64,000 bases of DNA from Paenibacillus cremeus (lineage in GTDB: Bacteria; Bacillota; Bacilli; Paenibacillales; NBRC-103111). The notes under the pieces were generated by a model that worked only from the letters and a program-made list of their open reading frames with translations, was not told the DNA's origin and searched no databases. Positions 7,070 through 15,477 of this stretch are shown piece by piece. The first letter of the stretch is position 1, and each line of letters starts with the position of its first letter. A program made the translations under genes and the position numbers. The stretch spans positions 1 to 64,000 of the forward strand of contig NZ_VNJI01000001.1 in NCBI RefSeq assembly GCF_007786445.1, given 5' to 3'.

Positions 7070-9373
7070 ATGTTCAGGTTCAACCGATACTTGACGAAAA
7101 TGATTGTATTCACAATCGGAGTCAGCACGCTCCCCATCATTTTGCTCGGCCTATTTTTTTACCTGAAAACCTCAGGAACGATCCAGAAAAAAGTGAATGA
7201 CGGCAACGTGCTCATTCTGGAGCAGACGCGCCAGCGCATCGAGCAGGTGCTGGTGGCCTTCGATTTGCAGATTGAACGGCTGGCCGATAGCCCCTTTGTC
7301 TCCGAGGCGATGGATAAGGGGCTCGGCCCATCCCAATTTTTGCTGGTGCAAAGCTTGCTCAGCTCCATGTCGCGGGTGCAGACCCCCGATGTAGGCGTGA
7401 AGGACATTCATCTGCTGGATTTAAAGCGCGGAACGATTTTGGACAGCGGTGGATTGAATCCGCTTACAGACGCCGATTCGGTGATCGTCAAAAAATATCT
7501 CGGCATCGACCGCAGCAAATTTTGGATCGCAGAGAATGAGAGCAAGCTCCGCAGCCGGAATGGGGACCATTCCCTCACGATTAATTTGGTCAAAAAAATT
7601 CCGGCCTTCTCCGAAAATCCCGACGAGATGCTGATTGTTGAAATTCCCGGCAAACAGCTCCGCAGCTATTTATCCAAAAACAATACGCTGGGCCAAGTGA
7701 TTATTCTAGACGAATCGTATCGCGTTTTGGCCACGCAGAACGAAGATATGCAGCTCGAGCCGCAAATGATGGATATGCTAATCTCCAAGCTGCGAGGATT
7801 GAACGAGCTCTCGGGCTTAATTGAAACCAGCCTGGGGCAAGGGCAGGTGGGCGTCGCTTACCAGCGCTCCTCGTTTAACGGCTGGGTATATATTTCCGTC
7901 ATCCCGATTGAATTAATCCGCTTCGAATCGCGTCGTACGGGCGGCATCATTCTGGCTACCTGTATCGTCATGCTGCTGCTCGCGGTGGTCATTTCGCTAG
8001 CCGGCTCGCAGCGCATGTACGCCCCGATTTGGCGGCTGTATCAGTCGCTATTCTCGCAGCAGGATAAGGAGCGCAAGCGAGTCGACGAATTCCATATGAT
8101 CAATGAGGGCTTCATGCGCATGCGCAATCGTCAGGTGCAGATGGCTGATCAGATCCGCAATCACACCCGGCAGCTGGAAGAATATTACGTGCTGAAGCTG
8201 GTCGGAGGGGAGCTCAAGCCTTCCCAGATCCATGAGAAGCTCGGGATGCTGGATGTGAACTTGAGCAAGTGGAAGCAAATGGCCGTTTTGACGGTCCAGA
8301 TCGACACGCTGAAGGGCACCCGGTACAGTGAGCGGGACAGCGAGCTGCTGCTGTTTGCGCTCAGCAATATGGCCTGTGATTTGATTCCAGCCCAGGATCG
8401 GCTCGTGCCGGTCGTGGCCAAATCGTCCTTGGTGACGATCCTGTTCGACAACCCTCAGGTGACGGACGACTTCCGAACGTATCTGTTTTCCATAGCGACC
8501 AAGATTCAAAATGAGGTGGAGCATTATTTGTCGCTGCGCATCAGCATCGGGGTGAGCCGGTCGTACGGCGGGCTGAAGGACGTGAGCCGCGCCTACAAGG
8601 AAGCGATGGACGCGCTGAAGTACCGGGTCTTGTTCGGGCAGCGGACGATCCTGCATATCGATGACGTTCAGCCGGCGCATGTCGTCACGGCGGAATATCC
8701 GAAGGAGCTGGAGCGGCTAATTTGCGACGCGGTCAAAATGGCGGACAGGGACAAGGTCCCTGAGCTGGTGGATGCGTTTTTCGAGGACATTTCCGGGCAA
8801 TATCATAACTATAACGACTATCAGATCGCGGTGACGCGATTTTTCGTCAATCTGATCCGGCTGCTGCAGGAAAGCGGCATTTCGCATTTGGAGCTGCTTG
8901 GAGATGATCCGCCATTGCTGGAGCAGCTGCATACGCTGACCTCTGTGGAGGATGTGCGGAACTGGTTCAAGACGCAGCTCATTGAGCCGATGGTGCGGGT
9001 GTACGACGAGCAGCGGAAAACGAAGTACCAGACCATCTCGCAGGAGGTGGTGCAGCTGATTCACGACCGCTACGATACCGACATTACCCTCGAGTCGTGC
9101 TCCAGTCTGCTCAATTACCACCCCAGCTACATCAGCAAGGTGCTGCGGCAGGAGCTGGGCATCAGCTTTAGCGACTATTTGCTGCATTTCCGGTTGAAAA
9201 AAGCGATGGAGATGCTGGAGAATACGGATATGAAAATTACCGAGATCGCCGAGAAGCTGCGCTACAACAACTCGCAGAACTTTATCCGCTCCTTCCGGAA
9301 GCTGGCGGGTATGACGCCCGGCATGTATCGCGACGAGTATATGAATAAATCGTATCGGCTTCGCAAGCTCTAG
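7070..9373 (+). CDS. Transmembrane sensor AraC-family regulator
   Basis: A 767-residue membrane regulator. A first transmembrane helix lies at about residues 11-30, then an extracellular sensor region of some 260 residues, then a second helix (GGIILATCIVMLLLAVVI, about residues 288-305). A cytoplasmic middle region follows, and an AraC-type double helix-turn-helix sits at about 665-765 (SYISKVLRQELGISFSDYLL and the YNNSQNFIRSFRKLAGMTP block). The type is common in Paenibacillus next to sugar importers and is thought to sense an extracellular ligand directly. A TATAAT at 6985-6990 could be its -10 box. It probably controls the 349-6959 operon and perhaps the reductase behind it. Confidence 0.9.
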   Translation: MFRFNRYLTKMIVFTIGVSTLPIILLGLFFYLKTSGTIQKKVNDGNVLILEQTRQRIEQVLVAFDLQIERLADSPFVSEAMDKGLGPSQFLLVQSLLSSMSRVQTPDVGVKDIHLLDLKRGTILDSGGLNPLTDADSVIVKKYLGIDRSKFWIAENESKLRSRNGDHSLTINLVKKIPAFSENPDEMLIVEIPGKQLRSYLSKNNTLGQVIILDESYRVLATQNEDMQLEPQMMDMLISKLRGLNELSGLIETSLGQGQVGVAYQRSSFNGWVYISVIPIELIRFESRRTGGIILATCIVMLLLAVVISLAGSQRMYAPIWRLYQSLFSQQDKERKRVDEFHMINEGFMRMRNRQVQMADQIRNHTRQLEEYYVLKLVGGELKPSQIHEKLGMLDVNLSKWKQMAVLTVQIDTLKGTRYSERDSELLLFALSNMACDLIPAQDRLVPVVAKSSLVTILFDNPQVTDDFRTYLFSIATKIQNEVEHYLSLRISIGVSRSYGGLKDVSRAYKEAMDALKYRVLFGQRTILHIDDVQPAHVVTAEYPKELERLICDAVKMADRDKVPELVDAFFEDISGQYHNYNDYQIAVTRFFVNLIRLLQESGISHLELLGDDPPLLEQLHTLTSVEDVRNWFKTQLIEPMVRVYDEQRKTKYQTISQEVVQLIHDRYDTDITLESCSSLLNYHPSYISKVLRQELGISFSDYLLHFRLKKAMEMLENTDMKITEIAEKLRYNNSQNFIRSFRKLAGMTPGMYRDEYMNKSYRLRKL

Positions 9374-9423
9374 ATTTATAGGCTATAATGGGGGGGAAAG
9401 GACAGAAAGGAGAGTTGCATACT

Positions 9424-10407
9424 ATGAATTACAGACAGCTAGGTTCGACAGAGCTATCCGTAAGTGAAATCAGTTTTGGGACATGGGCGATCGGAGGCTC
9501 TTGGGGCCAGGTGAACGATGCCGAGTCGCTCCGCGGTTTGGCTCGCGCCATGGAGGCCGGTGTGAACTTCTTCGATACCGCCGATGTTTACGGCAGCGGG
9601 CACAGCGAGGAGCTGCTTGCCCAGGCCACTAAAGGCCAGGAGGACCGCATCCATATTGCGACCAAGTTTTGCCGCGCGGGTGACATCCATGATCCGGCTA
9701 CCTACAGCATGGACTCGGTGCGTGCTTACTGCGAAGCGAGCTTGAAGCGGCTGAAGCGGGAGCGCATTGACCTCTTGCAGATCCATTGCCCGCCGATCGA
9801 TATTCTGCGTGACGGAGCGGTGTTTGAAGTGCTTGATAAGCTGCAAGCCGAAGGCAAAATCCGCCATTACGGCGTCAGCGTCGAAAGCGTGGAAGAAGGC
9901 TTGCTCTGCTTAAACTATCCGAACGTGAAAGCGTTGCAGGTGATCTATAACATCTTCCGTCAAAAGCCGGACGAGCAGCTGTTTCCGCTCGCCAAGGAGA
10001 AGGGCGTAGGCATTCTGGTTCGCCTGCCGCTGGCCAGTGGACTGCTGACAGGCAAATTCAGCGAGCAATCCGTCTTTGAAGCCGGAGACCACCGGAGCTA
10101 CAACCGGAACGGGGAAAGCTTCAACGTCGGCGAGACGTTCGCCGGCTTGCCGTTTGAAAAGGGCGTTGAGCTTAGCCGCAAGCTCGCTTGGATCGCGGAT
10201 GGACGAGGCAATATGACGCATGCTGCGCTTCGCTGGATTTTGGATAATCCGAATATCACCTGCGTGATCCCGGGCTTTAAGAACACCGCCCAAGTCGAGG
10301 ATAACCTGTCTGCGCAGGAAGTGCCGTCCTTCTCCGCGGAAGAGCTGGGCCGTCTACAAGCGTTTTATCAAGATGAAGTCAAGCAGCACATTCGAGGCTC
10401 TTACTAG
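9424..10407 (+). CDS. Aldo/keto reductase
   Basis: A 327-residue NADP(H)-dependent oxidoreductase of the aldo/keto reductase superfamily. The opening NYRQLGSTELSVSEISFGTW, the catalytic-type Asp and Tyr in FFDTADVYGSGHSE, the Lys in IATKFCR, and the cofactor-binding C-terminal IPGFKNTAQVEDNL are all typical. The start at 9424 is preferred over an upstream in-frame ATG at 9388 because AAAGGAGAG lies before it. It probably reduces or oxidises a sugar-derived carbonyl in the pathway encoded upstream, a guess from context. A strong terminator follows at 10428. Confidence 0.92.
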   Translation: MNYRQLGSTELSVSEISFGTWAIGGSWGQVNDAESLRGLARAMEAGVNFFDTADVYGSGHSEELLAQATKGQEDRIHIATKFCRAGDIHDPATYSMDSVRAYCEASLKRLKRERIDLLQIHCPPIDILRDGAVFEVLDKLQAEGKIRHYGVSVESVEEGLLCLNYPNVKALQVIYNIFRQKPDEQLFPLAKEKGVGILVRLPLASGLLTGKFSEQSVFEAGDHRSYNRNGESFNVGETFAGLPFEKGVELSRKLAWIADGRGNMTHAALRWILDNPNITCVIPGFKNTAQVEDNLSAQEVPSFSAEELGRLQAFYQDEVKQHIRGSY

Positions 10408-10427
10408 AGAGTCGATTATAGCTGGCC

Positions 10428-10461
10428 AAAGGGTCTGCCGTCGGGCAGACCCTTTATTTTT
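10428..10461 (+). terminator. Intrinsic terminator after the reductase gene
   Basis: A perfect 12-bp stem, AAAGGGTCTGCC (10428-10439) paired with 10444-10455, has a four-base loop and is followed by ATTTTTT. It ends the plus-strand unit, in the gap facing the nitrite operon. Confidence 0.92.
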
Positions 10462-10464
10462 TGG

Positions 10465-10569
10465 CTACCAGGCGCACCATAGCTCCTTGTTCGCATTCGA
10501 AGCTCGCGGGAGATCGATATTAAAGACAACCATCACAAAGACATAGATAAAGTCCAGTAAACGTTTCAT
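10465..10569 (-). CDS. Possible 34-residue membrane peptide at the tail of the nir operon
   Basis: The minus strand reads ATG at 10569 to TAG at 10465, coding for 34 residues. The first two thirds are hydrophobic (LLDFIYVFVMVVFNI) and the end is polar and Trp/Cys-rich (KELWCAW). Its AAGGAG site directly overlaps the TAA stop of the nitrite transporter gene, with a rather long 12-base spacer. The frame fills nearly the whole gap up to the convergent terminator. It has the shape of a single-span small membrane protein made from the end of the nir transcript. I know of no named homologue. Confidence 0.4.
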   Translation of the reverse strand: MKRLLDFIYVFVMVVFNIDLPRASNANKELWCAW

Positions 10570-10584
10570 CGATAGACACACTCC

Positions 10585-11451
10585 TTATCGGACGGTTGGA
10601 AGCTCAGCCACCTTGGTGCTGACGGGCTTTTCTGCCGCTTGCGGATGCGGTCTGCTCGAGGCAGCCTCCCGCTTGGCATGCGTCCAGTAGAGCATCATGC
10701 CGGTGAACAATACGCCGCCCGCGAAGTTGCCCAGCAAGACGGGGATCTGGTTCCACAGCCACCAGCCGCCGAGCGTCACTTTGGCGCCGTACATCATGCC
10801 GGCCGGAATCACAAACATATTGACGACGGCATGCTCGAAGCCTTGGGCGAAGAACATGAGAATCGGTAGCCACATAGCCACGATCTTACCGGTGGTGGAG
10901 CTGGAGGTCATCGCCATCACCGCGCCGAGTGTCACCATCCAGTTGCACAGCATCGCTTTGACGAATACGGAGATCATCCCGTCCATGCCCAGGGCGGAGT
11001 AGCCGTTCGTTTTCGCTTCCGCCGTTTTGATGATCGTTTGAATGACGGCGTTATTGTTTACATGCCCGAGATTGGTCGCCGCAGTGTAGAAGAGAGCTGC
11101 ATAGACGATCGCGCCGATCAAATGGCCGAGGATGACGAGGCTGAAATTTTTTAGCATTTCCGTCACGGTTGCGCGCTTCTCCAGAACGGCCAGAGGGGCG
11201 AGGGCAAAGGTGCCGGTCACGAGCTCCAGGCCGAGCAGGATGATGATAACGAAGCCGACTGGAAAAATCACGGAGCCGACAATTCCGAGTCCGGTCTGGG
11301 CCGTAGCCGTGTACGCAAGCGTCGTAGCAAAGGACAGGATTGCGCCGCCGAGAAAGCCCCGGATCAGCATATCTTTGGCTGGCAGCTTGGCTTTGGCCGC
11401 ACCGGCCTGCACCATCTGTTCCAATACTTCCTGAGGTTTGACGTAGTTCAA
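10585..11451 (-). CDS. nirC: Formate/nitrite transporter family protein, probable nitrite channel
   Basis: A 288-residue membrane protein of the FocA/NirC family, which forms pentameric anion channels. Six hydrophobic segments are visible, along with family stretches such as KDMLIRGFLGG, LGLELVTGTFALAP and CNWMVTLGAVMAM. The first two thirds are channel, and the last 30 or so residues are a polar cytosolic tail (KREAASSRPHPQ). The start is taken as TTG at 11451, eight bases after AAAGAAGG; the in-frame GTG at 11460 touches that site and is unlikely. It is 26 bp downstream of nirD in the same direction, so nitrite import for assimilation, not formate export, is the likely role. Confidence 0.88.
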   Translation of the reverse strand: MNYVKPQEVLEQMVQAGAAKAKLPAKDMLIRGFLGGAILSFATTLAYTATAQTGLGIVGSVIFPVGFVIIILLGLELVTGTFALAPLAVLEKRATVTEMLKNFSLVILGHLIGAIVYAALFYTAATNLGHVNNNAVIQTIIKTAEAKTNGYSALGMDGMISVFVKAMLCNWMVTLGAVMAMTSSSTTGKIVAMWLPILMFFAQGFEHAVVNMFVIPAGMMYGAKVTLGGWWLWNQIPVLLGNFAGGVLFTGMMLYWTHAKREAASSRPHPQAAEKPVSTKVAELPTVR

Positions 11452-11477
11452 GAGGAACACCTTCTTTAGGCAGATTT

Positions 11478-11816
11478 TTAAGAAGCTTTCGTTGACTCGG
11501 AGCCTTCTACGATCAGGACGATATTGCCGGTCGCCTCGTCAATGCTCACCTCATAAGCATTCACGCAGCCCTCATCGGGTGCTTCCACTAGCCCGTTGTC
11601 GAGGTTGATCTTCCAATCGTGCAGCGGACAGAACACGTGATGATCGCAGACGATCCCTTCCGACAGCTTGCCGTTCTTGTGCGGGCATAGATTTTCAATG
11701 GCCCGCAGCTCGCCGCCCGTCATTTTGAAAATGGCAATTTCTTTCGTTCCGATCTGAACGACGCGGGCTCTGCGTTCCTCAATTTCACTGTAGTGACCGA
11801 TGATATACCGACTCAT
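11478..11816 (-). CDS. nirD: Nitrite reductase [NAD(P)H] small subunit, Rieske type
   Basis: A 112-residue Rieske [2Fe-2S] domain protein, the small partner of NirB in the cytosolic reduction of nitrite to ammonium. The cluster ligands are clear: CPHKNG (C-x-H) and CPLHDW (C-x-x-H), 16 residues apart. The length is usual for the family. GGAGGAGGAAGCAACC lies before the ATG. The gene is 27 bp downstream of nirB. The gene order nirB-nirD-nirC is the assimilatory arrangement. Confidence 0.96.
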   Translation of the reverse strand: MSRYIIGHYSEIEERRARVVQIGTKEIAIFKMTGGELRAIENLCPHKNGKLSEGIVCDHHVFCPLHDWKINLDNGLVEAPDEGCVNAYEVSIDEATGNIVLIVEGSESTKAS

Positions 11817-11843
11817 GGTTGCTTCCTCCTCCAGCCTTATGAT

Positions 11844-14273
11844 TTATACGATATTGGCGGCATCCTGCGGGACAAGCGATTCGTAGGTTTGGCTCAAATG
11901 CTGCTTCTCGATGATTTCCTTCCAAGGATCCTTCGTCAAACCGGCACTCTTCTCAAAACGCTCCTTGAGTGCGAGGCGCTCCTCTTCGGACTCCAGTGCC
12001 TGCTTTACGGATTCCAATCCGACTCGTTCGATCCACTTCGATGTCCGCTCGTTATAATTCGCATTCTCCCGATAGTATTGGAAGTAGGCGAGCGTCCACT
12101 CGATGACCTCCTCCTCGGACTTTACCTTCACGAGCAGCTCAGCCGGACGCACATCGGTCCCGCCGTTGCCGCCGACATACAGCTCCCAGCCTCCGTCGAT
12201 CGCCACGACACCGAGGTCCTTGATCGTCGCCTCTGCGCAGTTGCGCGGGCAGCCGGAGACGGCCACCTTCGTTTTGGCCGGTGTGCTGAGGCGCTCCAGC
12301 CGCTTCTCGAGCTCGATGCCCATGCTCATGGCATCCTGAGTGCCGAACCGGCACCAGGTGGAGCCGACGCAGGTCTTGACCGCGCGCAGCGATTTGCCAT
12401 AGGCGAAGCCGGAGGTCATATCAAGATCCTGCCATACGCTGGGCAGATCCTCCTTCTTGATACCATATAGGCCGATCCGCTGAGCACCTGTGATTTTGAC
12501 CGTCTGTACGTTGTATTTCACGGCTACATCGGCGATTTTTTTCAGATCCTCAGCTGTCGTTACGCCGCCGTGAATCCGCGGAATGACGGAATACGTGCTG
12601 TCCTTCTGAATGTTGCCGTGGTTGCGTTCGTTCACGGCGCGCGATTCGACCTCGTCCTCATGCTCCTCCGGCCAAATCATGCCGAGGTAGTAGTTAAGCG
12701 CCGGTCTGCACTTGGAGCAGCCCTCGGGATTTTTCCACTCGAGCACGTTCATCACTTCTTTGGAGGTGGTGAGCTTCATCCGCTTGATCGCATCGACGAC
12801 TTCGTCACGGCTATACAGTGTACAGCTGCAGATGCCTTCCTTCACGGAGGTGACCCCGTCGGCGCCGAGCGCCACCGTAAGCAGGTCGGCCACCAGTGGT
12901 TTACAGCCGCCGCAGCTGCCGGATGCCTTCGTGCAATATTTGACGTCATTCACACTGGTGCAGCCCTTCTCGGCGATGGCGTTCATGATCGTGCCCTTGG
13001 ACACGCCGTTGCAGCCGCATACGATCTCTTCGTTCGCCATCGAAGCGGCGTACTCTACGCCGGACGCTTTGGCTCCGCCTTGGCTGCCGAGTAAAATCTC
13101 CTTCTCCCGGCCGCGCACATCCTCTCCATTGCGAATCATTGCAAACAGCTTCGAGCCTTCCGTCGTGTCACCGAACAGCACCGCTCCGACGACCTTGCCG
13201 TCACGGATCACAATCTTCTTATATATTCCGTCAAAATCATCCTGCACCCGCACCGACTTCGTGCCCGGCTCACCTGCGAATTGGCCGGCCGAGAACACGT
13301 TCACGCCGGAAACCTTCAGCTTGGTCGATACGACCGAGCCCTGATAACCTGCCGACGGTACGCCGGCAAGGCGCTTCGCCAGCTCCGAGCCTTGCTCGTA
13401 CAGCGGAGCGACGAGGCCATAAGCGACGCCGCGGTGCTCCGCGCATTCGCCCACCGCATACACGTGCGGCACGTTCGTTTCCATATAATCGCCCACGACG
13501 ATGCCGCGGTTGATTTCGACGCCGCTCTCCTTGGCCAGTGCGATATTGGGGCGAATGCCGACCGCCATGACCACGAGATCGGCCTTTACTTCGCTGCCGT
13601 CCTTGAACCGGACCCCGGTCACCCGTTTGCCGCCGAGGATTGAATCGGTATGCTTCTCGAGCAGGAACTGCATGCCTTGCGATTCGAGCTCCTCCTGGAG
13701 CATTCTGGCGGCCGTCTCGTCGAGCTGGCGCTCCATCAAGTGCTTGAAGATATGGACCACGGATACTTCCATATTCAGATTCCGTAAGCCCCGTGCGGCC
13801 TCGAGGCCGAGCAGCCCGCCGCCGATGACGACAGCCCGCTTATAGTGCTTGGCAGTTTCGAGCATCGTTTCGCAGTCTTTGATATCCCGGAAGGCGATTA
13901 CACCCTCCTTGTCGGCTCCAGGGAGTGGAAGCATGAAGGGAAGCGAGCCGGTAGCGATGATCAGCTCGTCATAAGCGACGGTGGTGCCTTTGTCAGAGAT
14001 GACGACCTGCTTGGTCGTATCAATCGTGGTGACGGTTTGGCCGGTGTGCAGCGTAATGCCGTTCTCCCGGTACCAGCTCCAGTCGTTGATGACGATGTCT
14101 TTAATGTTGGCGTCGCCCGCGAGGACGGAGGACAGCAGAATCCGGTTGTAGTTCGGGTGCGGCTCGCTGCCGAACACCGTAATTTCATACTTGCCTGGGG
14201 CGAGCTTGAGCAGCTGCTCGATGGCATTGACGCCCGCCATGCCGTTTCCGATAAGCACCAGCTTCTTTTTCAT
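11844..14273 (-). CDS. nirB: Nitrite reductase [NAD(P)H] large subunit
   Basis: An 809-residue cytosolic enzyme that reduces nitrite to ammonium with NAD(P)H through FAD, [2Fe-2S], [4Fe-4S] and sirohaem. In order: FAD-binding GNGMAG near the start, a second nucleotide-binding GGGLLGLEAA at about 145, paired BFD-type [2Fe-2S] regions with CGCNG and CTKASGSCGGC at about 420-455, then the ferredoxin-like and sirohaem domains. The sirohaem/4Fe-4S ligands CVGSTWC and CPRNC lie at about 630-685. ATG at 14273 is chosen because AAGGAG lies eight bases before it; a GTG three codons upstream overlaps that site. A perfect GlnR/TnrA box is centred about 78 bp upstream of the start. Confidence 0.96.
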   Translation of the reverse strand: MKKKLVLIGNGMAGVNAIEQLLKLAPGKYEITVFGSEPHPNYNRILLSSVLAGDANIKDIVINDWSWYRENGITLHTGQTVTTIDTTKQVVISDKGTTVAYDELIIATGSLPFMLPLPGADKEGVIAFRDIKDCETMLETAKHYKRAVVIGGGLLGLEAARGLRNLNMEVSVVHIFKHLMERQLDETAARMLQEELESQGMQFLLEKHTDSILGGKRVTGVRFKDGSEVKADLVVMAVGIRPNIALAKESGVEINRGIVVGDYMETNVPHVYAVGECAEHRGVAYGLVAPLYEQGSELAKRLAGVPSAGYQGSVVSTKLKVSGVNVFSAGQFAGEPGTKSVRVQDDFDGIYKKIVIRDGKVVGAVLFGDTTEGSKLFAMIRNGEDVRGREKEILLGSQGGAKASGVEYAASMANEEIVCGCNGVSKGTIMNAIAEKGCTSVNDVKYCTKASGSCGGCKPLVADLLTVALGADGVTSVKEGICSCTLYSRDEVVDAIKRMKLTTSKEVMNVLEWKNPEGCSKCRPALNYYLGMIWPEEHEDEVESRAVNERNHGNIQKDSTYSVIPRIHGGVTTAEDLKKIADVAVKYNVQTVKITGAQRIGLYGIKKEDLPSVWQDLDMTSGFAYGKSLRAVKTCVGSTWCRFGTQDAMSMGIELEKRLERLSTPAKTKVAVSGCPRNCAEATIKDLGVVAIDGGWELYVGGNGGTDVRPAELLVKVKSEEEVIEWTLAYFQYYRENANYNERTSKWIERVGLESVKQALESEEERLALKERFEKSAGLTKDPWKEIIEKQHLSQTYESLVPQDAANIV

Positions 14274-14342
14274 GTTAGCCACTCCTTAATGTTAGGTATT
14301 AGTACATGTTGTTTGGATGAAAATCTGTTTCAGTTCATTGAA

Positions 14343-14359
14343 TGTTATGTTTTATAACA
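14343..14359. promoter_or_regulatory. GlnR/TnrA-type nitrogen box before nirB
   Basis: TGTTATGTTTTATAACA fits TGTNA-N7-TNACA exactly and is a near-perfect palindrome. Its centre is about 78 bp upstream of the nirB start. If the transcript starts near 14301, the box would sit around -50, the usual place for an activating TnrA site. Confidence 0.78.
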
Positions 14360-14584
14360 TAACCTGTAGTCATAACTATACATTGCCGGTTTCGATTAAT
14401 CAACCCATATTTTGATAAAAATGTTTTGATAATTTATTAAATTTAAAAATAAATACGAACAATCACCTTGGATTATCTAGTTAATATTCGGTTTATTTGG
14501 GTTCTTATTATTTCACACAATGAAAAAATCACTTGAATTATTTTCATCTATAGTTTAGATTGATGTGTATCTAAGTTGAACTAA

Positions 14585-14601
14585 TGTTATATTATATGAC
14601 A
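14585..14601. promoter_or_regulatory. GlnR/TnrA-type nitrogen box before the sirohaem methyltransferase gene
   Basis: TGTTATATTATATGACA also fits TGTNA-N7-TNACA exactly. It lies only about 30 bp upstream of the start codon at 14623, so it probably overlaps or follows the core promoter. That position suggests repression, or a role shared with the other box 242 bp away. Confidence 0.7.
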
Positions 14602-14622
14602 TTTATAGTGGGAGGGATCAGT

Positions 14623-15414
14623 ATGAATCGAGTGGGGCAAGTGTTTTTTGTCGGTGCGGGACCCGGGGATCCGAAGCTAATCACGATCAAAGGAATGGAG
14701 TGCTTGCAAACCTCTGACGTGATCATCTACGACAGGCTCGCGAATCCGGCCCTTCTGGACTATGCTCGGCCCGGAACGGAGCTGATTTACTGCGGCAAGC
14801 ATCCGAATCATCATTACATTCAGCAAGAGGAGCTTAACGGGATGATTCTCCGGAAGGCGCTGGAGGGCAAGCGAGTGACCCGGCTAAAAGGAGGCGATCC
14901 CTGTATTTTCGGGCGTGTGATGGAAGAGGCCGAGCCACTGGCGAACCACGGGATTCCTTTTGAAATCGTGCCCGGCATTACATCGGGGATTGCGGCGCCG
15001 GCGTATGCGGGGATTCCCGTCACACAGCGGAGGACAGCGACCTCTTTTGCGATGGTTACCGGCCAAGTGTGCCATGGTAACTCCATCTCCGACGCCAAAT
15101 GGAAGGCGTTTGCCGAAGGGATCGACACCATTGCTTTCTATATGGGGATGAGCAACATTGAGCATATTTGCGAGCAGCTAATCCGCCACGGCAAAGCGGC
15201 CCATACCCCGGTGGCGGTTATTTCCTGGGGGACGACGGAGGACCAGCTGACAGTCACGGGAACGCTGGATACGATCGCCCGGATCGCGAGGGAGAAGGAG
15301 ATGCCGAACCCGGCCATTATTTTGGTTGGAGAGGTCGTGAATGCACGAGAGAAGCTGGCATGGGTCGATGAGGTTACCGATGATCGGTCCCCTCACCCCA
15401 TTTTTCCAGCATAA
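14623..15414 (+). CDS. cobA: Uroporphyrinogen-III C-methyltransferase
   Basis: A 263-residue SAM-dependent enzyme that methylates uroporphyrinogen III twice to precorrin-2, the first step towards sirohaem, the cofactor of NirB. The family signatures FVGAGPGDPKLITIKG near the N-terminus, VIYDRLANPALL and LKGGDPCIFGR (about residues 86-96) are present, as is GITSGIAAPAYAGIPVTQR. The protein is a stand-alone methyltransferase with no CysG dehydrogenase/chelatase domain. The start at 14623 follows GGGAGGGATC; an upstream in-frame ATG at 14584 lies inside the nitrogen box and is rejected. Divergence from nirB behind paired boxes links cofactor supply to nitrite assimilation. It could also be called sumT. 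Confidence 0.95.
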   Translation: MNRVGQVFFVGAGPGDPKLITIKGMECLQTSDVIIYDRLANPALLDYARPGTELIYCGKHPNHHYIQQEELNGMILRKALEGKRVTRLKGGDPCIFGRVMEEAEPLANHGIPFEIVPGITSGIAAPAYAGIPVTQRRTATSFAMVTGQVCHGNSISDAKWKAFAEGIDTIAFYMGMSNIEHICEQLIRHGKAAHTPVAVISWGTTEDQLTVTGTLDTIARIAREKEMPNPAIILVGEVVNAREKLAWVDEVTDDRSPHPIFPA

Positions 15415-15477
15415 AAAAGCGGCGTGTCCATATATATGAACCGATGCGATGAACCCCAATAAAACGGAGGTAACACC

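Larger units (their letters stand above)
14274..14622. other. AT-rich divergent promoter region, nirB and sirohaem methyltransferase
   Basis: The 349-bp gap is strongly AT-rich compared with its surroundings and holds no gene. It carries two 17-bp palindromes of the same type, listed separately. No clear sigma-A -35/-10 pair was found for either gene, which would fit activator-dependent promoters. Confidence 0.7.
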
